Shown: positions 8,576-18,194, numbered from the stretch's first letter. The stretch: DNA of 64,000 nt from Micromonospora trifolii (GCF_022229005.1 NZ_JAKKFD010000023.1:1-64000), one strand, 5' to 3'. A program made the numbers and translations. Notes: generated by a model not told the origin, from the sequence alone.

Positions 8576-10648
8576 TCCGATGAGCTTGTCCAGCCGGATC
8601 GGCAGTTCCCGGATCCGTACGCCGGTCGCGTGGTGCACGGCGTTGGCGACCGCCGCCGCGGCGCCGACGATGCCGATCTCACCGACGCCCTTCACCCCGG
8701 CCGGGTTCAGCTCGTCGTCTCGCTCGTCCAACCAGTACGCCTCGATGGACTCCACGTCCGCGCAGCCGGTGATGTGGTAGGTGGCCAGGTCGTGGTTGAC
8801 CCAGTCGCCGTACCGCTCGTCGAGCAGGCCCTCCTCGTGCAGCGCCATCGACAACCCCATCGTCATGCCGCCGATGAGCTGGCTGCGCGCCGTCGTCGGG
8901 TTCACCACCCGCCCCGCCGCGAAGACCCCGAGCATCCGGTTCAGCCGTACCTCGCCGGTGTCCGCGTCGACCCGTACCTCGATGAACTGCGCCCCGTACG
9001 CGTACCGGGGGACCGCGGGCTGCCCGCCCACCTCCTCGGTGGTGTCCGCCTCGGCGGTCACCTCGCCGGTCGGTGGCCCGCCGTCGCGTAGCTTCTCGCG
9101 CAGCGTCTGCGCGGCGCGTATCACCGCCCAGCTCCAGCTGGCGGTCCCCATCGAGCCGCCGGCCAGCGGCGCCGTCGGCAGCGCGCTGTCCCCGATCCGG
9201 ATCTCCACCCGCTCCGGCGGCACCCCGAGCGCGTCGGCGGCCACCTGCCAGATCGCGGTCCGGGCGCCGGTGCCGATGTCGGTGGCGTTGATCTGGACCA
9301 GGAAGGTCCCGTCGGGCCGGGCGGTGGCCGTCGCCGTGGACGGCCGCGCCCGGGCGGGGTAGCTCGACCCGGCCACGCCCGTCCCGATCAGCCAGCGCCC
9401 GTCGCGCCGGGACCGGGGCGACGGATCACGGCCGGCCCAGCCGAACCGCTGTGCGCCCTCGCGTAGGCAGGCCACCAGGTTGCGGCTGGTGAACGGGCGC
9501 CCCTGGTCGGGGTCGACGTCGGTGTCGTTGCGGATGCGCAGCTCCACCGGGTCCATGCCGAGGGCGATGGCCAGCTCGTCCACCGCGGACTCCAGGGCGT
9601 ACGCGCCGGGGCACTCGCCCGGGGCGCGCATCCAGAACGGCGTGGGCACGTCGAGGCGGACCAGCCGGTGCGTGGTGCGGCGGTGCGGTGCGGCGTACAT
9701 GCTGCGGGTGTAGACGGCGGTCTGCTCGGCGAACTCCCGGATGGTGGAGGTCTGGCTGATCGCGTCGTGGCAGATGGCGGTGAGCCGGCCGTCGGTGTCG
9801 GCGGCGAGGCGGACCCGCTGGATGGTGGGGGTGCGGTAGCCGACCGGCCCGAACAGTTGCTGGCGGGTCAGCGCCAGTTTGACCGGACGGTCCACGTGCC
9901 GGGCGGCGAGGGCGGCCAGCACCACCGACGCCTTGGCGTATCCCTTGCTGCCGAAGCCGCCGCCGACGTGTTCGGCGACGACGCGGATCGACTCCGGAGG
10001 CAGCTCGAACAGCTCGGCGAGGGTGGCGCGTACCGGCGTCGCGCCCTGGGTGGAGTCCTGCACCAGGAGCTGACCGTCGTGCCACTGCGCTGTGGTGGCG
10101 TGCGGTTCCATCGGGTTGTTGTGGTACGCCGGCGTGCGGTAGGTGACGTCCACCCGCACCGGGGCGGCCGCGTACCCGGCGTCGAAGTCGCCTTCGGCGG
10201 TGTCCGTCGGGTAGCTGGGGTTGACCTGGTCCGGCTTGTACAGGCCGGGATGGTCGTCGGTGAGCACTGTGCTGTGCGGGCCGGTGTCGTAGTCGATCCG
10301 GACCAGTCGGGCGCCCTCGCGGGCCGCCTCCAGACTGGTGGCCACCACCACGGCGACGTACTGCCCCCGGTAGTGCACCGCCGGCTCCTGCAACAGCCGC
10401 AGCTCCGGCTGCGGGCCGGGCGCCATCCGGGGCGCGTTGCCGTGGTGCACCACTGCCAGCACGCCGGGCGACGCCAGCGCCTCCGTCGTGTCGATCCGGG
10501 TGATCCGGCCCCGCACCACCGCCGACGGCACCGCCCAGCCGTAGGTGACCCCGTCCACCGGGTACTCCACCGCGTACCGGGCCGTGCCGGTGACCTTCGC
10601 CGGGCCCTCCAGTCGGGGGTACGCCCGCCCGACCGCCCCGGTGCTCAC
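8558..10648 (-). CDS. Molybdopterin-binding subunit of PaoABC-type aldehyde oxidoreductase
   Basis: This 696-residue catalytic subunit belongs to the xanthine dehydrogenase family. Landmarks are the N-terminal PRLEGPAKVTGTARYAVEY, the molybdenum-site motif VGGGFGSKGY, QINATDIGTGARTAIWQ, and the C-terminal VKGVGEIGIVGAAAAVANAV with the catalytic Glu. It forms a heterotrimer with the next two upstream genes and oxidises aldehydes or N-heterocycles. I place the start at GTG 10648, which overlaps the FAD-subunit stop by four bases (GTGA); the open frame extends further upstream but only over that gene. No signal peptide is present, so the enzyme should be cytosolic. Confidence 0.9.
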   Translation of the reverse strand: MSTGAVGRAYPRLEGPAKVTGTARYAVEYPVDGVTYGWAVPSAVVRGRITRIDTTEALASPGVLAVVHHGNAPRMAPGPQPELRLLQEPAVHYRGQYVAVVVATSLEAAREGARLVRIDYDTGPHSTVLTDDHPGLYKPDQVNPSYPTDTAEGDFDAGYAAAPVRVDVTYRTPAYHNNPMEPHATTAQWHDGQLLVQDSTQGATPVRATLAELFELPPESIRVVAEHVGGGFGSKGYAKASVVLAALAARHVDRPVKLALTRQQLFGPVGYRTPTIQRVRLAADTDGRLTAICHDAISQTSTIREFAEQTAVYTRSMYAAPHRRTTHRLVRLDVPTPFWMRAPGECPGAYALESAVDELAIALGMDPVELRIRNDTDVDPDQGRPFTSRNLVACLREGAQRFGWAGRDPSPRSRRDGRWLIGTGVAGSSYPARARPSTATATARPDGTFLVQINATDIGTGARTAIWQVAADALGVPPERVEIRIGDSALPTAPLAGGSMGTASWSWAVIRAAQTLREKLRDGGPPTGEVTAEADTTEEVGGQPAVPRYAYGAQFIEVRVDADTGEVRLNRMLGVFAAGRVVNPTTARSQLIGGMTMGLSMALHEEGLLDERYGDWVNHDLATYHITGCADVESIEAYWLDERDDELNPAGVKGVGEIGIVGAAAAVANAVHHATGVRIRELPIRLDKLIGVSGLA

Positions 10649-11628
10649 GACGACGCCAGTTCGGTGAGCGCCCGCACGGTGATGGCCCGGGTCAGTGGCA
10701 GCTTGAAGCCGTTGTGCCGTAACGGGCGCGCCTCGGCCAGCTCGGCGTCGGCGGCCCGTGCCGCCAGCTCCGGGCTGAACGGACGACCGCGCAGCTCCTC
10801 CTCGGCCCGGTACGCCCGCCACGGCCGGTGCGCCACCGCCCCGTACGCCAGCCGCACGTCGCGAACCACGTCCCCGTCGAGGTCCAGCATCGCGGCCACC
10901 GAGCCGGCGGCGAAGGCGAACGAGGCCCGGTCACGCACCTTGAGGTACGTCGAGCGGCGCGCGGCAGGTAGTGGCGGTAGCCGGACGGCGGTGATCAGCG
11001 CTCCCCGGGCCAGTGTGGTCTCCCGCTCGGGGTGGGTGCCGGGGGAGCGGTAGAACTCGGCGATCGGGATGTCTCGGGGGCCGTCGGCGTCGTGCACCTC
11101 CACCACGGTGTCGAGGGCGGCCAGCGCGACGGCCAGATCGGACGGGTGGGTGGCCACGCACTGCTCGGACCAGTCCAGCACCGCCAGGTCGCGGTTCTGC
11201 CCGTGCAGGGCGGCGCAACCGCTGCCCGGCTCCCGTTTGTTGCACGCCTTGCTCGTGTCCTGGTAGTAGACGCAGCGGGTGCGCTGCAACAGGTTGCCGC
11301 CGGTGGTGGCCATGTTGCGCAGCTGCCCGGAGGCGGCGGCGAGCAGGGCGCGGGCCAGCACCGGGTAGTCGCGGCGTACCGCCGGGTGGGCCGCGAGGTC
11401 GCTGTTGCGGACCGTCGCGCCGATCCGCAGCCCACCGTCGGGCAGTTCCTCGACGGTGTCCAGCGGCAGCCGGGTCACGTCCACCAGCACGTCGGGGCGC
11501 TGCACCCCGAGCTTCATGAGGTCCACCAGGTTGGTTCCGCCGCCCAGGTAGGCGGCCTGCGGTTCGGCCGCCAGCACGGCGACCGCCTCGGCCACGTCGG
11601 CGGGCCGGTGGTAGCGGAACGCCTTCAC
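10645..11628 (-). CDS. FAD-binding subunit with extra 4Fe-4S motif (PaoB-like)
   Basis: This 327-residue FAD subunit (CO-dehydrogenase flavoprotein fold) has FAD motifs LGGGTNLVDLMKLGVQRP and ATTGGNLLQRTRC. The segment from RCVYYQDTSKACNKREP to SGCAA holds the cysteine cluster that in E. coli PaoB (YagS) binds an additional 4Fe-4S centre. The whole protein follows PaoB closely (SGQLRNMATTGGNLLQRTR, KVRDRASFAFA). The start is GTG 11628, overlapping the upstream 2Fe-2S gene stop by four bases. It passes electrons from the molybdenum site to the acceptor. Confidence 0.92.
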   Translation of the reverse strand: MKAFRYHRPADVAEAVAVLAAEPQAAYLGGGTNLVDLMKLGVQRPDVLVDVTRLPLDTVEELPDGGLRIGATVRNSDLAAHPAVRRDYPVLARALLAAASGQLRNMATTGGNLLQRTRCVYYQDTSKACNKREPGSGCAALHGQNRDLAVLDWSEQCVATHPSDLAVALAALDTVVEVHDADGPRDIPIAEFYRSPGTHPERETTLARGALITAVRLPPLPAARRSTYLKVRDRASFAFAAGSVAAMLDLDGDVVRDVRLAYGAVAHRPWRAYRAEEELRGRPFSPELAARAADAELAEARPLRHNGFKLPLTRAITVRALTELASS

Positions 11629-12176
11629 GAGGACGCCGCCGTCTCGCGCACGGCCGCGACGATGTGCGGGTACGCGGCGCAGCGGCACAGGTTGCCGGCC
11701 ATTCGCTCGCGGATCTCCGCGTCGGTCAGCTCGACGGGCGTGTTCAGGTCGCCGGTGACAGCGCTGGGCCAACCCCGGGACACCTCGTCGAGCATGCCGC
11801 GGGCGGAGCAGAGCTGCCCGGGGGTGCAGTATCCGCACTGGAACGCGTCGTGCGCGATGAAGGCGGCCTGCAACGGGGACAGCTCGTCCGGCCCGGCCAG
11901 CCCTTCGACGGTCACCACCGACCGGCCGTCCACGGTGACCGCGAAGACCAGGCAGCTCTTCACCCGGCGGCCGTCGAGCAGCACCGTGCAGGAGCCGCAC
12001 TGGCCGTGGTCGCAGCCCTTCTTCGCCCCGGTCAGGTCGAGGTGCTCGCGCAGCGCGTCGAGCAGGGTGGTGCGGTTGTCCAGGGCCACCTCGCGGGACG
12101 CGCCGTTGACCTCGACCGTCACCCGGGACGAGTGGCGTTCGTCGATCGTCGTCGCGTTCTCCGGTCCGCCCTGCAC
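11625..12176 (-). CDS. 2Fe-2S subunit of PaoABC-type aldehyde oxidoreductase
   Basis: A 183-residue ferredoxin-like subunit with two 2Fe-2S clusters. The plant-type ligands are in GCDHGQCGSCTVLLDG with a further Cys in VKSCLVF, and the second cluster in QCGYCTPGQ and GNLCRCAAYPHIV. E. coli PaoA has a Tat signal; this protein does not, which suggests a cytosolic enzyme. It is the first gene of the three-subunit operon (GTG at 12176) and is divergent from a MocA-like gene that would supply the cytosine-dinucleotide cofactor. Confidence 0.92.
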   Translation of the reverse strand: MQGGPENATTIDERHSSRVTVEVNGASREVALDNRTTLLDALREHLDLTGAKKGCDHGQCGSCTVLLDGRRVKSCLVFAVTVDGRSVVTVEGLAGPDELSPLQAAFIAHDAFQCGYCTPGQLCSARGMLDEVSRGWPSAVTGDLNTPVELTDAEIRERMAGNLCRCAAYPHIVAAVRETAASS

Positions 12177-12248
12177 CGGCCCAGACTAGCTTTGTCAACA
12201 TATCTCAGGGCGAATAACGCAAAGCCCTTCGTACGGGAGGTGACGACG
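12177..12248. promoter_or_regulatory. Divergent promoter region, mocA-like gene and Pao operon
   Basis: This 72-base AT-richer interval separates the two divergent units. On the plus strand, TTGTCA (12192-12197) is 17 bases from TAACGC (12215-12220), a plausible promoter for the MocA-like gene. On the minus strand, a consensus-like TTGACA (12198-12193) points to the Pao operon, but no good -10 sits at the right distance. The ribosome site GGGAGG (12235-12240) precedes GTG 12249. Confidence 0.4.
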
Positions 12249-12830
12249 GTGACCGCAGGACTGCTGCTCGCCGCCGGCGCCGGGCGGCGCTACGGGCGGC
12301 CGAAGGCGCTGGTCGAGCTGGACGGCGAGCCGCTGGTGCGGCGCGCGATCCGGCTGCTCCGCGACGGCGGCTGCGACCCCGTGCACGTGGTGCTCGGCGC
12401 GGGCGCCGATGAGATGCCCGACCTGCCCGGCGCGGTGCCGGTCCGACACGATCGCTGGTCCGACGGGCTGGGCTCGTCGCTGCTGCGGGGCCTGGCCTCG
12501 CTGCCGGCCGACGTGCCGGCCACCGTCGTGGTCCTCGTCGACCAGCCTCTGCTCAGCCCGGTCGCGGTCCGCCGGGTGCGGGCCGCATACGCCGGCGGTG
12601 CGCTCGTCGCTGTCGCCACCTACGCCGGTCGGCCGGGGCACCCGGTGCTCCTGGCTCGGGAGACCTGGCCGCTGCTGGACCGGTACGCCGTCGGTGACCG
12701 GGGTGCCCGTGACCTACTGCGCGACCGTCCGGACCTGGTGGTCGAGGTGCCCTGCGACGACGTCGGCGCACCGCTCGACGTGGACACCCCGGCCGACCTG
12801 CTGCGGCTGCGCGCCCTCAGCGACGGGTGA
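12249..12830 (+). CDS. mocA: MocA-like molybdenum cofactor cytidylyltransferase
   Basis: This 193-residue nucleotidyltransferase has the MobA/MocA signature LLLAAGAGRRYGRPKALVEL, then LVDQPLLSP with the metal-binding Asp, and a C-terminal LDVDTPADLLRL. MocA proteins attach CMP to molybdopterin, forming the MCD cofactor used by xanthine-dehydrogenase-family enzymes of the Pao type. That fits its place divergent from the Pao-like operon. I chose GTG 12249 because GGGAGG lies 8 bases upstream. Its last 14 bases overlap the convergent TMEM175-like gene. No XdhC/PaoD-type insertase is seen nearby. Confidence 0.85.
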   Translation: MTAGLLLAAGAGRRYGRPKALVELDGEPLVRRAIRLLRDGGCDPVHVVLGAGADEMPDLPGAVPVRHDRWSDGLGSSLLRGLASLPADVPATVVVLVDQPLLSPVAVRRVRAAYAGGALVAVATYAGRPGHPVLLARETWPLLDRYAVGDRGARDLLRDRPDLVVEVPCDDVGAPLDVDTPADLLRLRALSDG

Positions 12831-13485
12831 GCCAGCGGGGCAACCCCTCGCTGGTCACCGCGTGATAGGTGATCATGACGATGACGCCGATCAGGCCCAG
12901 CAGCGGGCTGACGAACCAGCCGAGCAGACCGCTGAGCCCGTACAGGATCAGGCCGGTGACCGGTCGCAGCCGCTGCGTTCGCACGTACTCGGGGCTGACC
13001 CGGCGCTCCAGCAGCGCCGGGTGGCGGTGCAGGTAGCCGAAGAACACCAGCCAGGGGGCCGACATCAGGGCCGCGGCCAGCGCGTACAGAGCGACGGCAG
13101 CGCGTTGGTCGTCGGTGTCGCCGTGGGTGAACGCGGACGCCAGCACCGCTGTGGGGAAGGGGATGATCACCGCGCCGAAGAGGACGCCAAGGTTGATCCA
13201 GCTCAGCGTGAGCGTGGTGCCACGGATCAGCCGCAGCAGCGCGTGGTGGTTGAGCCAGAGCACCCCGATGTAGACGAAGGACACCACGAAGGCCAGGTAG
13301 GAGGCGCCCTCGCCGAGCAGGCCGGTGAGCAGCTCGCCCTCGTGGTACTCGGGCACCCGCAACTCGATGACCAGCAGCGTGATGACGATGGCGAAGACGC
13401 CGTCGCTGAAGGCGGTCATCCGGTCGGTCGCGGACAGTCGACCCTTGGGGTCGGGCTGCTCGACCTCGTCGGGTGCTGCGGACAT
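12817..13485 (-). CDS. TMEM175-family potassium channel-like protein
   Basis: This 222-residue protein carries the TMEM175 (DUF1211) signature AFSDGVFAIVITLLV in its first helix and about six hydrophobic helices, the usual size of a bacterial TMEM175 subunit. Bacterial members form tetrameric potassium-permeable channels in which the first helix lines the pore. The ATG at 13485 gives a short polar N-terminal tail before the signature. It stands alone between the convergent MocA-like gene and the beta-glucosidase operon. Confidence 0.88.
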   Translation of the reverse strand: MSAAPDEVEQPDPKGRLSATDRMTAFSDGVFAIVITLLVIELRVPEYHEGELLTGLLGEGASYLAFVVSFVYIGVLWLNHHALLRLIRGTTLTLSWINLGVLFGAVIIPFPTAVLASAFTHGDTDDQRAAVALYALAAALMSAPWLVFFGYLHRHPALLERRVSPEYVRTQRLRPVTGLILYGLSGLLGWFVSPLLGLIGVIVMITYHAVTSEGLPRWLTRR

Positions 13486-13546
13486 TGCCGCAGGCTAGCC
13501 ACTCGGCAAGGCGGTTGGTGGCGGTTTCGTCTGATCCGGACGGGAA

Positions 13547-13578
13547 CGGCCGCCCGGGGTCGACACCCCGGGCGGCCG
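13547..13578. terminator. Strong hairpin after beta-glucosidase operon
   Basis: CGGCCGCCCGGGGT (13547-13560) and ACCCCGGGCGGCCG (13565-13578) form a perfect 14-base stem with a four-base loop. It lies 17 bases beyond the stop of the reverse-strand glucosidase gene, as expected for a terminator. No U-tract is present, which is common in high-GC actinobacteria. Confidence 0.75.
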
Positions 13579-13594
13579 CTCGCACCGCCCCCGT

Positions 13595-15004
13595 TCAGGC
13601 CACCGGCGTCGCGGTGCCGGTGGTGCGGGCGAGCTGCTGGTGGGCCCGGATCAACTCGGCGTAGCGCAGACCGCTGGCCTTCACCGTCCGGCGCTGGGTG
13701 GCGTAGTCGACGTGCACCAGACCGAAGCGCTTGTCGTAGCCGTACGCCCACTCGAAGTTGTCCAGCAACGACCAGACGAAGTAGCCGTCCAGGGGAACCC
13801 CTCGGGCAACCGCCGACGCGCACGCGGCCAGGTGCTGCTCCAGGTGGTCGGTGCGTTCCTTGTCCTCCACACTGCCGTCCGGGGTCACCTCGTCCGGCCA
13901 CGCCGAGCCACTCTCGGTGACGATGATCCGGCCCGGCCGGTATTCCTCGTGCACGTCGACGAGCAGCCGCTCCAGGCCCGCCGGGTACATCTCCCAGCCC
14001 ATCGCGGTCTCCACCGAGCCGGGCACCGGCACCTGCCGGGCGTACGGGGCCGCGCCGCTCGGGTCGTCGACAACCAACTGACGGAAGTAGTAGTTCACCC
14101 CGAGGAAGTCCGTCGGCGTGGCGATCACCGCCAGGTCGCCGTCGCGCACCGGCGGCTCGACCCCGTAGGTGGCGATCATGTCGGCCGGGTAGCCGCGCCC
14201 GTGGATCGGGTCCAGCCACCACCTGTTGACGTGCCCGTCGGCCCGGCGGGCCGCCGCGACGTCCTCGGGTCGATCGGTCGCCGCCTCGATCGGGCTGAGG
14301 TTGACCACCAGACCCACCGAGGCCGGCCGGGCCGCGTTGGCGCGGATCGCCTGGGTGGCCAGACCGTGGCCGAGCAGCACGTGGTGCGAGGCGTGCACCG
14401 CGCGGGTGAGGTCCCGCTCGCCGGGGGCCATGTTGCCGTCCAGGTGCCCGATCCAGCACACGCAGAGCGGCTCGTTGACGGTGCACCAGTCGCCCACCCG
14501 GTCACCGAGGCGGGCGGCGACCACCGCCGCGTAGTCGGCGAACGCCTCGGCGGTGGCGCGCTCCGGCCACCCGCCCCGGTCCTGGAGAACCTGCGGCAGA
14601 TCCCAGTGGTAGAGCGTGACGAACGGCCGGATCCCGTCGGCGAGCAGCGTGTCGACGAGCCGGTCGTAGAAGTCCAGCCCGGCGGCGTTGACCCGCCCGA
14701 CACCGTCGGGCATCACCCGGGGCCAGGCCACCGAGAAACGGTACGCGTCCACGCCGAGTCGACGCACCAGCGCCAGGTCCTCCGGCCACCGGTGGTAGTG
14801 GTCGCAGGCCACCGCGCCGGTGTCGCCGTTGTCGACCTTGCCGGGGGTCGCCGAGAAGGTGTCCCAGATGGACGGCGCCCGGCCGTCGACGTCGACGGCC
14901 CCCTCGATCTGGTACGCCGCCGTGGCGACACCCCAGAGGAAGTCGGGTGGCAGCTTGGACAGGTCGGGCACGGGACGGTTCTCCTCTGGGGTTGGATGAC
15001 TCAC
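13595..15004 (-). CDS. GH1 beta-glucosidase
   Basis: This 469-residue family 1 glycoside hydrolase fills the usual single-domain length. Landmarks are [15 protein letters not shown] at the start, the acid/base in CTVNEPL, the nucleophile in [13 protein letters not shown], and the substrate-site block [23 protein letters not shown]. It lacks a signal peptide, so it hydrolyses imported beta-glucosides inside the cell. In the nucleophile motif the common ENG is ESG. It is last in a four-gene operon: its GTG start overlaps the stop of the MalG-type permease by four bases, so import and hydrolysis are coupled. Confidence 0.95.
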   Translation of the reverse strand: MSHPTPEENRPVPDLSKLPPDFLWGVATAAYQIEGAVDVDGRAPSIWDTFSATPGKVDNGDTGAVACDHYHRWPEDLALVRRLGVDAYRFSVAWPRVMPDGVGRVNAAGLDFYDRLVDTLLADGIRPFVTLYHWDLPQVLQDRGGWPERATAEAFADYAAVVAARLGDRVGDWCTVNEPLCVCWIGHLDGNMAPGERDLTRAVHASHHVLLGHGLATQAIRANAARPASVGLVVNLSPIEAATDRPEDVAAARRADGHVNRWWLDPIHGRGYPADMIATYGVEPPVRDGDLAVIATPTDFLGVNYYFRQLVVDDPSGAAPYARQVPVPGSVETAMGWEMYPAGLERLLVDVHEEYRPGRIIVTESGSAWPDEVTPDGSVEDKERTDHLEQHLAACASAVARGVPLDGYFVWSLLDNFEWAYGYDKRFGLVHVDYATQRRTVKASGLRYAELIRAHQQLARTTGTATPVA

Positions 15005-15840
15005 TTGACCGCGCCGGCGGTGAGGCCGGCGACGAAGTACCGCTGTAGGGCCAGGAACCCGACGACGACCGGGATGCTGACCACCAGCGAGGCGGCCATG
15101 ATCTGGTTCCAGTAGACGTTGAACTGGGTGGAGTAGCCCTGCAGGCCGACGGCCAGGGTGCGGCTGCCCTCGTCGGTCATCACCGAGGCGAAGAGCACCT
15201 CACCCCACGCGGTCATGAACGCGTACACGGTGACCGCGACGACGCCGGGCACGGCGGCCGGCAGGATGACCTGGAACAGGGTGCGCAGCGGACCGGCGCC
15301 GTCGACCTGCGCCGCCTCGTCCAGACCCCGGGGGATCGAGTCGAAGTAGCCGACCAGCATCCAGATCGAGAACGGCAGCGAGAAGGTCAGGTACGTGATG
15401 ATCAGGCCGGTACGGCTGGCGTACAGCTCGATGCCGGTGGCGTTGCCCAGGTTGACGTAGATGAGGAACAGCGGCAGCAGGAACAGGATGCCGGGGAACA
15501 TCTGCGTGGACAGCACCGTCACCGAGAAGACACCCCGACCGCGGAACCGGTACCGGCTCACCGCGAACGCGGCGAAGATGGCCACCGCCACCGAGCAGAC
15601 CGCGGCGATGCTGGACACCACAAGGCTGTTCACCAGGTACCGGGCCAGCGGCACGGTGCTCCACATGTCGATGAACGGTTGCAGGGTGGGCCGACTGGGC
15701 CACCAGGTGAAGCCGTTCTGCACGTCCTGCAACGGCTTCGCCGCCGAGGTGACCATCACGTAGAGCGGGATGACGACGAAGAGGGTGAGCAGGGTCAGCA
15801 CGATGCGCCGGCCCCAGCGTTCACCGGCGGTCTCACGCAT
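15001..15840 (-). CDS. Carbohydrate ABC transporter permease (MalG type)
   Basis: This 279-residue inner-membrane permease has six predicted helices and the EAA loop [19 protein letters not shown] that contacts the ATPase. It ends with the typical basic [13 protein letters not shown]. It pairs with the adjacent MalF-type permease (8-base overlap) and the lipoprotein binding component upstream. No ATPase is encoded in the cluster, so it probably shares an MsiK-like multi-sugar ATPase encoded elsewhere, as many actinobacterial importers do. Confidence 0.93.
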   Translation of the reverse strand: MRETAGERWGRRIVLTLLTLFVVIPLYVMVTSAAKPLQDVQNGFTWWPSRPTLQPFIDMWSTVPLARYLVNSLVVSSIAAVCSVAVAIFAAFAVSRYRFRGRGVFSVTVLSTQMFPGILFLLPLFLIYVNLGNATGIELYASRTGLIITYLTFSLPFSIWMLVGYFDSIPRGLDEAAQVDGAGPLRTLFQVILPAAVPGVVAVTVYAFMTAWGEVLFASVMTDEGSRTLAVGLQGYSTQFNVYWNQIMAASLVVSIPVVVGFLALQRYFVAGLTAGAVK

Positions 15841-16825
15841 GGTCGTCCCTCCGACGGTTGGTGATCAGCAGGTACGCGGCCGAGACGACCAGCAGGAACA
15901 GCAGCAGCGCCACCGACATCGCCGACCCGGAGCCGAAGTCCCAGGTCTTGAAGGAGCTGCGGTAGATGTGGATGGAAATCAGGTCGGCCTGCTCCGGCGC
16001 GGAGCCGCCGAACAGCACGAACGGGGTGTTGAAGTCGTTGAACGTCCACAGGAACAGCACCAGCAGCAGCACCAGGTTGACCGGCCGCAGCATCGGCAGG
16101 GTGACCGAGCGCAGCCGACGCCAGAACCCGGCGCCGTCGATCGCGGCGGCCTCGTACAGCTCGCCGGGCACGTTCTGCAACCCGGCCATCAGGCACAGGA
16201 ACGCGAACGGCCAGTTGCGCCAGACCGACACCACCAGCAGCGACCAGAAGCTGTTGTCGCCGATCAACCAGAACGGCCGTTCGTTCATCAGCCCGAGCTG
16301 GTCGACGAGCACGTGGTTGACCAGGCCGGTGTCGCGTTGCAGCAGGAAGCTCCAGGTGATCACGGCGGCGTAGACCGGCAGCGCGTACGGGGTGAGGAAC
16401 AGCGCCCGCAGGATCGCGCGTCCACGGAACGGTCGTTGCAGGACGACCGCCGCCGAGATGCCGAGCAGCCAGGCGAACCCGACCGAGAGCAGGCTGTAGG
16501 CCAGGGTGATCCAGAAGGAGTGCAGGAGTTCCTTGCCGGCGGCGCTGTTGAGGTCGAGCGTCGCCCGGTAGTTCTCCAGCCCGATGAAGGGCGCGGTGGA
16601 CCAGTCGCGGATGTGGAACTGGGTCAGCTCCAGCAGGCTCATCCAGACCCCGACGACCATCGGGATCACGTGGATGGCGAGTTCCAGCACGACGGCCGGT
16701 GCGAGCAGCAGGTACGGCAGGAGCGAGCGGCGGGGGCCGCGGGGCCGGCGGGTCGGCCGCCGGGCCGGCGACCCGGCCCGGGGTTCGCGCCGGTCGGCGT
16801 CCGGCGCGGTGGTGCTGGTTGCCAT
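15833..16825 (-). CDS. Carbohydrate ABC transporter permease (MalF type)
   Basis: This 330-residue permease has a polar proline/arginine-rich N-terminus of about 35 residues, then LLPYLLLAPAVVLELAIHV as first helix. The EAA loop is VPGELYEAAAIDGAGFWRRL. It forms the translocation pore with the MalG-type partner. The start is ATG 16825. A hairpin lies just upstream, between it and the solute-binding protein gene. Confidence 0.93.
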   Translation of the reverse strand: MATSTTAPDADRREPRAGSPARRPTRRPRGPRRSLLPYLLLAPAVVLELAIHVIPMVVGVWMSLLELTQFHIRDWSTAPFIGLENYRATLDLNSAAGKELLHSFWITLAYSLLSVGFAWLLGISAAVVLQRPFRGRAILRALFLTPYALPVYAAVITWSFLLQRDTGLVNHVLVDQLGLMNERPFWLIGDNSFWSLLVVSVWRNWPFAFLCLMAGLQNVPGELYEAAAIDGAGFWRRLRSVTLPMLRPVNLVLLLVLFLWTFNDFNTPFVLFGGSAPEQADLISIHIYRSSFKTWDFGSGSAMSVALLLFLLVVSAAYLLITNRRRDDHA

Positions 16826-16843
16826 CGGGGTCCTCTCGGAGGT

Positions 16844-16882
16844 GGTGGCCGTGGCCGGGCTCAGCGCCCGACCACGGCCACC
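16844..16882. terminator. Intercistronic hairpin after binding-protein gene
   Basis: GGTGGCCGTGG (16844-16854) pairs with CCACGGCCACC (16872-16882), with a further inner stem CGGGC/GCCCG. It sits between the solute-binding protein gene and the permeases in the same operon. Such hairpins partly terminate transcription or protect the upstream message, raising binding-protein yield over permease yield. Confidence 0.6.
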
Positions 16883-16895
16883 GGTGACGCCTGGG

Positions 16896-18194
16896 TCAGC
16901 GCATCTTCTGCTGCGCGTCGGTCAGCTTGGCCTTCACCGACGCCTCGGTGACCGGCTTGCCGCTGGCCGCGTCGGCGAACAGCTCCTTCATCGCGGTGCC
17001 GACCAGGGTCTCGAAGGTGCTCTCGTCGGGCACCTGCGGCAGCGGGGCCGCGGTCGTGACCAGGGTCTCCTGGATGGTCTTCTGCTCGGTGGCGCTGAAC
17101 GCCGGGTCGGAGGCCGCGGTCTTCACCGCAGGCAGCGAGCCGTACGTCTTGTTGAGGATCGTCTGCTCTTCGTCGCTGGTCATGAACTTGACGAAGCTCA
17201 GCGCGCCGTCCTTGTTCTTGGTGTGCTTGAAGACCGCCATGTTGATCCCGGCGACCATGCTGTTGACCTTCTTGCCACCAGCCGGCGGGCTGGCCAGGAA
17301 CGGCACCGGGGCCACCCCGTACGCGTCGGCGGGCATGTTCTGCGTCTTCAGGTTCGACCCGGCGGACTGCCACAGCAGCATGGCGGCCTTGCCGTTGGCG
17401 AAGTCGGAGACCGACTGGTTCTGCGCGTACTCGGCGTTGCTCGGGTTGGTGATCTTGTCGGCGGCCATGAAGTCGATGTACCGCTTGATCGCCGAGACGT
17501 TCTGCGGGGTGTCGAAGGTCGGCTTGCCGGCCGAGTCGAACCACTCGCCGCCGTACTGCTGGCTGAACGTGAAGGCGTGGTGGGCGTTCTCCGACGGGTT
17601 GGCACCCTCGATCGCCAGGCCCCACTTGCCGCCGGTGCTCAGCTTCTTGCCGTGCTCGGCGAGCTGCTCCCACGTGGTCGGCGGTGCGGTGATGCCGGCG
17701 TCGGCGAACGACTTCTTGTTGTAGTACAGGCTGTACGCCATGCTGTAGAGCGGCACGGCGGCCGGCGGCTTGCCGGGGGCGCCTGCGGCGGCGAGCGCGG
17801 CGGGCACGATCCGGTCCTTGCCGCCGACGGCCTGCAGGGTGGCGTCGTCGAACTCGACCAGCGCGCCGGTGGCCTGCAACGACGCCGACCAGGTGTTGCC
17901 GATGTTGACGACGTCCGGGCCCTTGCCGGAGGCGGCGGCGGCCAGCAGGCGGTTGAGCAGATCCGACCAGGGGACCACCTCGACGGTGACCTTGATCCCG
18001 GTCTGCTTCTCGAACTTGTCCAGTTCCGGCTGGAGGGTGGTCTTGTCGGCCTCCAGGCTGGCGCCCTGGTTGCTGGCCCAGTAGGTGAGCGTCTTCGGCG
18101 ACGCGGCGGAGTCGTCGCCGGAGCCTCCGCAGGCGGTCAGCGAGGCGGCCGCCAGTACGGCGGCGGTGAATATCCCGAGGTGTCGTCTCGACAC
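16896..18194 (-). CDS. Extracellular sugar-binding lipoprotein (ABC importer)
   Basis: This 432-residue substrate-binding protein has a lipoprotein signal peptide: basic MSRRHLG, a hydrophobic stretch and lipobox LTAC. The mature part follows the family 1 sugar-binding pattern, with TLTYWASNQ near the start, GPDVVNIGNTWSASLQ and a C-terminal helical tail. It is anchored outside the cell and delivers a sugar, probably a beta-glucoside, to the two permeases. It is the first gene of the operon and its promoter region faces the ROK regulator. Confidence 0.93.
   Translation of the reverse strand: MSRRHLGIFTAAVLAAASLTACGGSGDDSAASPKTLTYWASNQGASLEADKTTLQPELDKFEKQTGIKVTVEVVPWSDLLNRLLAAAASGKGPDVVNIGNTWSASLQATGALVEFDDATLQAVGGKDRIVPAALAAAGAPGKPPAAVPLYSMAYSLYYNKKSFADAGITAPPTTWEQLAEHGKKLSTGGKWGLAIEGANPSENAHHAFTFSQQYGGEWFDSAGKPTFDTPQNVSAIKRYIDFMAADKITNPSNAEYAQNQSVSDFANGKAAMLLWQSAGSNLKTQNMPADAYGVAPVPFLASPPAGGKKVNSMVAGINMAVFKHTKNKDGALSFVKFMTSDEEQTILNKTYGSLPAVKTAASDPAFSATEQKTIQETLVTTAAPLPQVPDESTFETLVGTAMKELFADAASGKPVTEASVKAKLTDAQQKMR

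Noticed and set aside
12192..12198. TTGACA as a proven promoter for the Pao operon
   Set aside because: The -35 match is good but no -10 lies at a workable distance, so only a tentative promoter region is listed.
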